DNA of 64,000 bases from Vespa crabro (lineage: Eukaryota > Arthropoda > Insecta > Hymenoptera > Vespidae). The DNA is taken from positions 53,079 to 117,078 of the forward strand of contig NW_025813618.1 of NCBI RefSeq assembly GCF_910589235.1, given 5' to 3'. This document shows, one piece after another, positions 1 to 9,888 of the stretch. The notes under the pieces were generated by a model. That model saw only the letters and a program-made list of their open reading frames with translations. It was not told the DNA's origin and did no database searches. A program made the translations under genes and the position numbers. The stretch's first letter is position 1, and every line of letters starts with the position of its first letter.

Positions 1-177
1 GTCGAAAAACGTAATCGACATACGCGAATTTCGGTATATGCGAAGATAAAATCGTGAAATCTTTAATAATACTTGTGCCACAGTTAGAAAAATGTTACCA
101 ATCGATTCAGAACATTGCATTTCATAAGATCAAACATCTATTTTATATTGGAATCAAAGTTTTTAACATTCTTTCAT

Positions 178-191
178 ATCGTATATACGAT
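178..191. other. 14 bp perfect palindrome, once per monomer
   Basis: ATCGTATATACGAT is its own reverse complement. It occurs at monomer positions 178-191 and therefore about once every 341 bp across the window. A few copies have it broken by single changes, for example near 2566, 5302, 7351, 15863, 48949, 50308, 54394, 54735 and 60526. It could bind a dimeric protein or extrude as a small cruciform. No known binding-site identity is claimed. Confidence 0.9.
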
Positions 192-202
192 TTTTCGCTC
201 AT

Positions 203-212
203 ATACGCGTAT
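203..212. other. 10 bp perfect palindrome next to the 14 bp one
   Basis: ATACGCGTAT is self-complementary and starts 11 bp after the end of the 14 bp palindrome. It contains an ACGCGT core. A second ACGCGT occurs at monomer positions 321-326 but is not embedded in a longer palindrome. Two copies (near 38741 and 42151) carry a T-to-A change immediately after the core, which shortens the dyad and helps define the 10-monomer higher-order unit. Confidence 0.88.
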
Positions 213-213
213 C

Positions 214-352
214 GTCGAAAAACGAAAACTTGAAATCTCGTTCAATTTCAATGATTTTATATTCTATCGATGCAGAATAAAGAATATAACAAGAATATAA
301 CGTTTTTACTATGTTTAAATACGCGTTTTCATATGATAATTGTCGAAAAACG
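214..352 (+). repeat. Paired 11 bp direct sub-repeat inside the monomer
   Basis: GTCGAAAAACG occurs twice per monomer, at 214-224 and again at 342-352 (position 1 of the next monomer), 128 bp apart. The sequence upstream of each copy is also loosely alike: AAC, pyrimidine-rich stretch, ATACG, TTTTC, ATAT, then the 11-mer, with small gaps. This suggests an old internal duplication of about 50-60 bp, but the AT-rich composition makes the upstream similarity weak. Confidence 0.55.
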
Positions 353-2046
353 TAATCGACATACGCGAATTTCGGTATATACGAAGATAAAATCGTGAAA
401 TCTTTAATAATACTTGAGCCACAGTTAGAAAAATGTTACCAATCGATTCAGAACATTGCATTTCATAAGATAAAACATCTATATTATATTGGAATCAAAG
501 TTTTTAACATTCTTTCATATCGTATATACGATTTTTCGCTCATATACGCGTATCGTCGAAAAACGAAAACTTGAAATCTCGTTCAATTTCAATGATTTTA
601 TATTCTATCGATGCAGAATAAAGAATATAACAAAAATATAACGTTTTTACTATGTTTAAATACACGTTTTCATATGATAATTGTCGAAAAACTTAATCGA
701 CATACGCGAATTTCGGTATATGCGAAGATAAAATCGTGAAATCTTTAATAATACTTGTGCCACAGTTAGAAAAATGTTACCAATCGATTCAGAACATTGC
801 ATTTCATAAGATCAAACATCTATTTTATATTGGAATCAAAGTTTTTAACATTCTTTCATATCGTATATACGATTTTTCGCTCATATACGCGTATCGTCGA
901 AAAACGAAAACTTGACATCTCGTTCAATTTCAATGATTTTATATTCTATCGATGCAGAATAAAGAATATAACAAGAATATAACGTTTTTACTATGTTTAA
1001 ATACGCGTTTTCATATGATAATTGTCGAAAAACGTAATCGACATACGCGAATTTCGGTATATGCGAAGATAAAATCGTGAAATCTTTAATAATACTTGTG
1101 CCACAGTTAGAAAAATGTTACCAATCGATTCAGAACATTGCATTTCATAAGATCAAACATCTATTTTATATTGGAATCAAAGTTTTTAACATTCTTTCAT
1201 ATCGTATATACGATTTTTCGCTCATATACGCGTATCGTCGAAAAACGAAAACTTGAAATCTCGTTCAATTTCAATGATTTTATATTATATCGATGCAGAA
1301 TAAAGAATATAACAAGAATATAACGTTTTTACTATGTTTAAATACGCGTTTTCATATGATAATTGTCGAAAAACGTAATCGACATACGCGAATTTCGGTA
1401 CATACGAAGATAAAATCGTGAAATCTTTAATAATACTTGAGCCACAGTTAGAAAAATGTTACCAATCGATTCAGAACATTGCATTTCATAAGATAAAACA
1501 TCTATATTATATTGGAATCAAAGTTTTTAACATTCTTTCATATCGTATATACGATTTTTCGCTCATATACGCGTATCGTCGAAAAACGAAAACTTGAAAT
1601 CTCGTTCAATTTCAATGATTTTATATTCTATCGATGCAGAATAAAGAATATAACAAGAATATAACGTTTTTACTATGTTTAAATACACGTTTTCATATGA
1701 TAATTGTCGAAAAACTTAATCGACATACGCGAATTTCGGTATATGCGAAGATAAAATCGTGAAATCTTTAATAATACTTGTGCCACAGTTAGAAAAATGT
1801 TACCAATCGATTCAGAACATTGCATTTCATAAGATCAAACATCTATTTTATATTGGAATCAAAGTTTTTAACATTCTTTCATATCGTATATACGATTTTT
1901 CGCTCATATACGCGTATCGTCGAAAAACGAAAACTTGAAATCTCGTTCAATTTCAATGATTTTATATTCTATCGATGCAGAATAAAGAATATAACAAGAA
2001 TATAACGTTTTTACTATGTTAAAATACGCCTTTTCATATGATAATT
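342..2046 (+). repeat. Two-monomer haplotype repeated at 3-monomer (1,023 bp) spacing
   Basis: Monomers 342-682 and 1365-1705 share several changes not seen in their neighbours: TACGAAG for TGCGAAG, GAGCCAC for GTGCCAC, AGATAAAAC for AGATCAAAC, TATATTATATT, and ACACG for ACGCG near their ends. The monomers that follow each (683-1023 and 1706-2046) both start with GTCGAAAAACTTAATCG. The pair is therefore a copy of the same two-monomer segment offset by 1,023 bp. The third monomers (1024 and 2047) do not share private markers. Confidence 0.85.
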
Positions 2047-3069
2047 GTCGAAAAACGTAATCGACATACGCGAATTTCGGTATATGCGAAGATAAAATCG
2101 TGAAATCTTTAATAATACTTGTGCCACAGTTAGAAAAATGTTACCAATCGATTCAGAACATTGCATTTCATAAGATCAAACATCTATTTTATATTGGAAT
2201 CAAAGTTTTTAACATTCTTTCATATCGTATATACGATTTTTCGCTCATATACGCGTATCGTCGAAAAACGAAAACTTGAAATCTCGTTCAATTTCAATGA
2301 TTTTTTATTCTATCGATGCAGAATAAAGAATATAACAAGAATATAACGTTTTTACTATGTTTAAATACGCGTTTTCATATGATAATTGTCGAAAAACGTA
2401 ATCGACATACGCGAATTTCGGTATATGCGAAGATAAAATCGTGAAATCTTTAATAATACTTGTGCCACAGTTAGAAAAATGTTACCAATCGATTCAGAAC
2501 ATTGCATTTCATAAGATCAAACATCTATTTTATATTGGAATCAAAGTTTTTAACATTCTTTCATATTGTATATACGATTTTTCGCTCATATACGCGTATC
2601 GTCGAAAAACGAAAACTTGAAATCTCGTTCAATTTCAATGATATTATATTCTATCGATGCAGAATAAAGAATATAACAAGAATATAACGTTTTTACTATG
2701 TTTAAATACGCCTTTTCATATGATAATTGTCGAAAAACGTAATCGACATACGCGAATTTCGGTATATGCGAAGATAAAATCGTGAAATCTTTAATAATAC
2801 TTGTGCCACAGTTAGAAAAATGTTACCAATCGATTCAGAACATTGCATTTCATAAGATCAAACATCTATTTTATATTGGAATCAAAGTTTTTAACACTCT
2901 TTCATATCGTATATACGATTTTTCGCTCATATACGCGTATCGTCGAAAAACGAAAACTTGAAATCTCGTTCAATTTCAATGATTTTATATTCTATCGATG
3001 CAGAATAAAGAATATAACAAGAATATAACATTTTTACTATGTTTAAATACGCGTTTTCATATGATAATT

Positions 3070-5455
3070 GTCGAAAAAGGTAATCGACATACGCGAATTT
3101 CGGTATATGCGAAGATAAAATCGTGAAATCTTTAATAATACTTGTGCCACAGTTAGAAAAATGTTACCAATCGATTCAGAACATTGCATTTCATAAGAAC
3201 AAACATCTATTTTATATTGGAATCAAAGTTTTTAACATACTTTCATATCGTATATACGATTTTTCGCTCATATACGCGTATCGTCGAAAAACGAAAACTT
3301 GAAATCTCGTTCAATTTCAATGATTTTATATTCTATCGATGCAGAATAAAGAATATAACAAGAATATAACGTTTTTACTATGTTTAAATACGAGTTTTCA
3401 TATGATAATTGTCGAAAAAGTAATCGACATACGCGAATTTCGGTATATGCGAAGATAAAATCGTGAAATCTTTAATAATACTTGTGCCACAGTTAGAAAA
3501 ATGTTACCAATCGATTCAGAACATTGCATTTCATAAGATCAAACATCTATTTTATATTGGAATCAAAGTTTTTAACATACTTTCATATCGTATATACGAT
3601 TTTTCGCTCATATACGCGTATCGTCGAAAAACGAAAACTTGAAATCTCGTTCAATTTCAATGATTTTATATTCTATCGATGCAGAATAAAGAATATAACA
3701 AGAATATAACGTTTTTACTATGTTTAAATACGCGTTTTCATATGATAATTGTCGAAAAACGTAATCGACATACGCGAATTTCGGTATATGCGAAGATAAA
3801 ATCGTGAAATCTTTAATAATACTTGTGCCACAGTTAGAAAAATGTTACCAATCGATTCAGAACATTGCATTTCATAAGATCAAACATCTATTTTATATTG
3901 GAATCAAAGTTTTTAACATACTTTCATATCGTATATACGATTTTTCGCTCATATACGCGTATCGTCGAAAAACGAAAACTTGAAATCTCGTTCAATTTCA
4001 ATGATTTTATATTCTATCGATGCAGAATAAAGAATATAACAAGAATATAACGTTTTTACTATGTTTAAATACGCGTTTTCATATGATAATTGTCGAAAAA
4101 CGTAATCGACATACGCGAATTTCGGTATATGCGAAGATAAAATCGTGAAATCTTTAATAATACTTGTGCCACAGTTAGAAAAATGTTACCAATCGATTCA
4201 GAACATTGCATTTCATAAGATCAAACATCTATTTTATATTGGAATCAAAGTTTTTAACATACTTTCATATCGTATATACGATTTTTCGCTCATATACGCG
4301 TATCGTCGAAAAACGAAAACTTGAAATCTCGTTCAATTTCAATCATTTTATATTCTATCGATGCAGAATAAAGAATATAACAAGAATATAACGTTTTTAC
4401 TATGTTTAAATACGCGTTTTCATATGATAATTGTCGAAAAACGTAATCGACATACGCGAATTTCGGTATATGCGAAGATAAAATCGTGAAATCTTTAATA
4501 ATACTTGTGCCACAGTTAGAAAAATGTTACCAATCGATTCAGAACATTGCATTTCATAAGATCAAACATCTATTTTATATTGGAATCAAAGTTTTTAACA
4601 TACTTTCATATCGTATATACGATTTTTCGCTCATATACGCGTATCGTCGAAAAACGAAAACTTGAAATCTCGTTCAATTTCAATGATTTTATATTCTATC
4701 GATGCAGAATAAAGAATATAACAAGAATATAACGTTTTTACTATGTTTAAATACGCGTTTTCATATGATAATTGTCGAAAAACGTAATCGACATACGCGA
4801 ATTTCGGTATATGCGAAGATAAAATCGTGAAATCTTTAATAATACTTGTGCCACAGTTAGAAAAATGTTACCAATCGATTCAGAACATTGCATTTCATAA
4901 GATCAAACATCTATTTTATATTGGAATCAAAGTTTTTAACATTCTTTCATATCGTATATACGATTTTTCGCTCATATACGCGTATCGTCGAAAAACGAAA
5001 ACTTGAAATCTCGTTCAATTTCAATGATTTTATATTCTATCGATGCAGAATAAAGAATATAACAAGAATATAACGTTTTTACTATGTTTAAATACGCGTT
5101 TTCATATGATAATTGTCGAAAAACGTAATCGACATACGCGAATTTCGGTATATGCGAAGATAAAATCGTGAAATCTTTAATAATACTTGTGCCACAGTTA
5201 GAAAAATGTTACCAATCGATTCAGAACATTGCATTTCATAAGATCAAACATCTATTTTATATTGGAATCAAAGTTTTTAACATACTTTCATATCGTATAT
5301 ACAATTTTTCGCTCATATACGCGTATCGTCGAAAAACGAAAACTTGAAATCTCGTTCAATTTCAATGATTTTATATTCTATCGATGCAGAATAAAGAATA
5401 TAACAAGAATATAACGTTTTTACTATTTTTAAATACGCGTTTTCATATGATAATT
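3070..5455 (+). repeat. Locally homogenised variant cluster (CATACTTTC type)
   Basis: Five consecutive monomers (3070-4773) and, after one majority-type copy, a sixth (5115-5455) carry CATACTTTC instead of CATTCTTTC. Elsewhere I found this change only in the monomer at 8184. A run of adjacent monomers sharing one substitution is the signature of recent local expansion or gene conversion. Confidence 0.85.
3411..3750 (+). repeat. 340 bp monomer, one-base deletion
   Basis: This copy begins GTCGAAAAAGTAATCG, one base short. The preceding monomer (3070) begins with AAAAAGG instead of AAAAACG, so the simplest history is loss of one G from that already changed allele. It is the first phase shift in the window. 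Confidence 0.9.
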
Positions 5456-7501
5456 GTCGAAAAACGTAATCGACATACGCGAATTTCGGTATATGCGAAG
5501 ATAAATTCGTGAAATCTTTAATAATACTTTTGCCACAGTTAGAAAAATGTTACCAATCGATTCAGAACATTGCATTTCATAAGATCAAACATCTATTTTA
5601 TATTGGAATCAAAGTTTTTAACATTCTTTCATATCGTATATACGATTTTTCGCTCATATACGCGTATCGTCGAAAAACGAAAACTTGAAATCTCGTTCAA
5701 TTTCAATGATTTTATATTCTATCGATGCAGAATAAAGAATATAACAAGAATATAACGTTTTTACTATGTTTAAATACGCGTTTTCATATGATAATTGTCG
5801 AAAAACGTAATCGACATACGCGAATTTCGGTATATGCGAAGATAAAATCGTGAAATCTTTAATAATACTTGTGCCACAGTTAGAAAAATGTTACCAATCG
5901 ATTCAGAACATTGCATTTCATAAGATCAAACATCTATTTTATATTGGAATCAAAGTTTTTAACATTCTTTCATATCGTATATACGATTTTTCGCTCATAT
6001 ACGCGTATCGTCGAAAAACGAAAACTTGAAATCTCGTTCAATTTCAATGATTTTATATTGTATCGATGCAGAATAAAGAATATAACAAGAATATAACGTT
6101 TTTACTATGTTTAAATACGCGTTTTCATATGATAATTGTCGAAAAACGTAATCGACATAGGCGAATTTCGGTATATGCGAAGATAAAATCGTGAAATCTT
6201 TAATAATACTTGTGCCACAGTTAGAAAAATGTTACCAATAGATTCAGAACATTGCATTTCATAAGATCAAACATCTATTTTATATTGGAATCAAAGTTTT
6301 TAACATTCTTTCATATCGTATATACGATTTTTCGCTCATATACGCGTATCGTCGAAAAACGAAAACTTGAAGTCTCGTTCAATTTCAATGATTTTATATT
6401 CTATCGATGCAGAATAAAGAATATAACAAGAATATAACGTTTTTACTATGTTTAAATACGCGTTTTCATATGATAATTGTCGAAAAACGTAATCGACATA
6501 CGCGAATTTCGGTATATGCGAAGATAAAATCGTGAAATCTTTAATAATACTTGTGCCACAGTTAGAAAAATGTTACCAATCGATTCAGAACATTGCATTT
6601 CATAAGATCAAACATCTATTTTATATTGGAATCAAAGTTTTTAACATTCTTTCATATCGTATATACGATTTTTCGCTCATATACGCGTATCGTCGAAAAA
6701 CGAAAACTTGAAATCTCGTTCAATTTCAATGATTTTATATTCTATCGATGCAGAATAAAGAATATAACAAGAATATAACGTTTTTACTATGTTTAAATAC
6801 GCGTTTTCATATGATAATTGTCGAAAAACGTAATCGACATACGCGAATTTCGGTATATGCGAAGATAAAATCGTGAAATCTTTAATAATACTTGTGCCAC
6901 AGTTAGAAAAATGTTACCAATCGATTCAGAACATTGCATTTCATAAGATCAAACATCTATTTTATATTGGAATCATAGTTTTTAACATTCTTTCATATCG
7001 TATATACGATTTTTCGCTCATATACGCGTATCGTCGAAAAACGAAAACTTGACATCTCGTTCAATTTCAATGATTTTATATTCTATCGATGCAGAATAAA
7101 GAATATAACAAGAATATAACGTTTTTACTATGTTTAAATACGCGTTTTCATATGATAATTGTCGAAAAACGTAATCGACATACGCGAATTTCGGTATATG
7201 CGAAGATAAAATCGTGAAATCTTTAATAATACTTGTGCCACAGTTAGAAAAATGTTACCAATCGATTCAGAACATTGCATTTCATAAGATCAAACATCTA
7301 TTTTATATTGGAATCAAAGTTTTTAACATTCTTTCATATCGTATATACGACTTTTCGCTCATATACGCGTATCGTCGAAAAACGAAAACTTGAAATCTCG
7401 TTCAATTTCAATGATTTTATATTCTATCGATGCAGAATAAAGAATATAACAAGAATATAACGTTTTTACTATGTTTAAATACGCGTTTTCATATGATAAT
7501 T

Positions 7502-9888
7502 GTCGAAAAACGTAATCGACATACGCGAATTTCGGTATATGCGAAGATAAAATCGTGAAATCTTTAATAATACTTTTGCCACAGTTAGAAAAATGTTACC
7601 AATCGATTCAGAACATTGCATTTCATAAGATCAAACATCTATTTTATATTGGAATCAAAATTTTTAACATTCTTTCATATCGTATATACGATTTTTCGCT
7701 CATATACGCGTATCGTCGAAAAACGAAAACTTGAAATCTCGTTCAATTTCAATGATTTTATATTCTATCGATGCAGAATAAAGTATATAACAAGAATATA
7801 ACGATTTTACTATGTTTAAATACGCGTTTTCATATGATAATTGTCGAAAAACGTAATCGAAATACGCGAATTTCGGTATATGCGAAGATAAAATCGTGAA
7901 ATCTTTAATAATACTTGTGCCACAGTTAGAAAAATGTTACCAATCGATTCAGAACATTGCATTTCATAAGATCAAACATCTATTTTATATTGGAATCAAA
8001 GTTTTTAACATTCTTTCATATCGTATATACGATTTTTCGCTCATATACGCGTATCGTCGAAAAACGAAAACTTGAAATCTCGTTCAATTTCAATGATTTT
8101 ATATTCTATCGATGCAGAATAAAGAATATAACAAGAATATAACGTTTATACTATGTTTAAATACGCCTTTTCATATGATAATTGTCGAAAAACGTAATCG
8201 ACATACGCGAATTTCGGTATATGCGAAGATAAAATCGTGAAATCTTTAATAATACTTGTGCCACAGTTAGAAAAATGTTACCAATCGATTCAGAACATTG
8301 CATTTCATAAGATCAAACATCTATTTTATATTGGAATCAAAGTTTTTAACATACTTTCATATCGTATATACGATTTTTCGCTCATATACGCGTATCGTCG
8401 AAAAACGAAAACTTGAAATCTCGTTCAATTTCAATGATTTTATATTCTTTCGATGCAGAATAAAGAATATAACAAGAATATAACGTTTTTACTATGTTTA
8501 AATACGCGTTTTCATATGATAATTGTCGAAAAACGTAATCGACATACGCGAATTTCGGTATATGCGAAGATAAAATCGTGAAATATTTAATAATACTTTT
8601 GCCACAGTTAGAAAAATGTTACCAATCGATTCAGAACATTGCATTTCATAAGATCAAACATCTATTTTATATTGGAATCAAAATTTTTAACATTCTTTCA
8701 TATCGTATATACGATTTTTCGCTCATATACGCGTATCGTCGAAAAACGAAAACTTGAAATCTCGTTCAATTTCAATGATTTTATATTCTATCGATGCAGA
8801 ATAAAGAATATAACAAGAATATAACGTTTTTACTATGTTTAAATACGCGTTTTCATATGATAATTGTCGAAAAACGTAATCGACATACGCGAATTTCGGT
8901 ATATGGGAAGATAAAATCGTGAAATCTTTAATAATACTTGTGCCACAGTTAGAAAAATGTTACCAATCGATTCAGAACATTGCATTTCATAAGATCAAAC
9001 ATCTATTTTATATTGGAATCAAAGTTTTTAACATTCTTTCATATCGTATATACGATTTTTCGCTCATATACGCGTATCGTCGAAAAACGAAAACTTGAAA
9101 TTTCGTTCAATTTCAATGATTTTATATTCTATCGATGCAGAATAAAGAATATAACAAGAATATAACGTTTTTACTATGTTTAAATACGCGTTTTCATATG
9201 ATAATTGTCGAAAAACGTAATCGACATACGCGAATTTCGGTATATGCGAAGATAAAATCGTGAAATCTTTAATAATACTTGTGCCACAGTTAGAAAAATG
9301 TTACCAATCGATTCAGAACATTGCATTTCATAAGATCAAACATCTATTTTATATTGGAATCAAAGTTTTTAACATTCTTTCATATCGTATATACGATTTT
9401 TCGCTCATATACGCGTATCGTCGAAAAACGAAAACTTGAAATCTCGTTCAATTTCAATGATTTTATATTCTATCGATGCAGAATAAAGAATATAACAAGA
9501 ATATAACGTTTTTACTATGTTTAAATACGCGTTTTCATATGATAATTGTCGAAAAACGTAATCGACATACGCGAATTTCGGTATATGCGAAGATAAAATC
9601 GTGAAATCTTTAATAATACTTTTGCCACAGTTAGAAAAATGTTACCAATCGATTCAGAACATTGCATTTCATAAGATCAAACATCTATTTTATATTGGAA
9701 TCAAAATTTTTAACATTCTTTCATATCGTATATACGATTTTTCGCTCATATACGCGTATCGTCGAAAAACGAAAACTTGAAATCTCGTTCAATTTCAATG
9801 ATTTTATATTCTATCGATGCAGAATAAAGAATATAACAAGAATATAACGTTTTTACTATGTTTAAATACGCGTTTTCATATGATAATT
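7502..9888 (+). repeat. Variant monomer recurring every 3 monomers (1,023 bp)
   Basis: Monomers starting at 7502, 8525 and 9548 share two linked changes, CTTTTGCCAC for CTTGTGCCAC and CAAAATTTTT for CAAAGTTTTT. They are exactly 1,023 bp apart. The same linked pair returns at 11594 (6 monomers on) and 13981 (7 monomers further). The intervening monomers carry their own private changes, so only part of each trimer unit remains recognisable. Confidence 0.8.
8525..9206 (+). repeat. Two-monomer haplotype, left copy (partner at 13981-14662)
   Basis: The monomer at 8525 has the CTTTTGCCAC/CAAAATTTTT pair, and the next (8866) has TATGGGAAG and AAATTTCGTTC. The same order of markers is found at 13981 and 14322, an offset of exactly 5,456 bp (16 monomers). 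Confidence 0.8.

Larger units (their letters stand above)
1..341 (+). repeat. Reference monomer of the satellite (phase used for all coordinates)
   Basis: This copy matches the majority base at nearly every position and is used to define phase, starting at GTCGAAAAACG. Its composition is 46 G and 52 C (28.7% G+C). It contains 22 CpG and 8 GpC dinucleotides. Landmarks by monomer position: 11 bp motif GTCGAAAAACG at 1-11 and 214-224; ATACGCG at 20, 203 and 319; ATCGAT at 101-106 and 266-271; palindromes at 178-191 and 203-212; AATAAA at 276-281; CATATG at 330-335. The start of a tandem repeat unit is arbitrary, so the phase has no biological meaning. Confidence 0.97.

Noticed and set aside
251..264. 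Yeast-like replication origin consensus (ATTTTATATTCT region)
   Set aside because: It is close to the ARS core by chance in AT-rich DNA, and nothing suggests a yeast host. A one-mismatch 11-mer is not evidence of an origin.
115..300. A 61-codon open frame in nearly every monomer, resembling a tandem small-protein gene family
   Set aside because: It starts with TTG rather than ATG, which is not expected in a eukaryotic satellite. It is broken or loses its start in at least 11 copies (monomers starting 342, 1365, 6820, 24210, 30008, 30349, 33078, 33760, 38875, 42285 and 60340). Substitutions change residues freely, with no third-position preference apparent by eye. The uniformity follows from DNA homogenisation.
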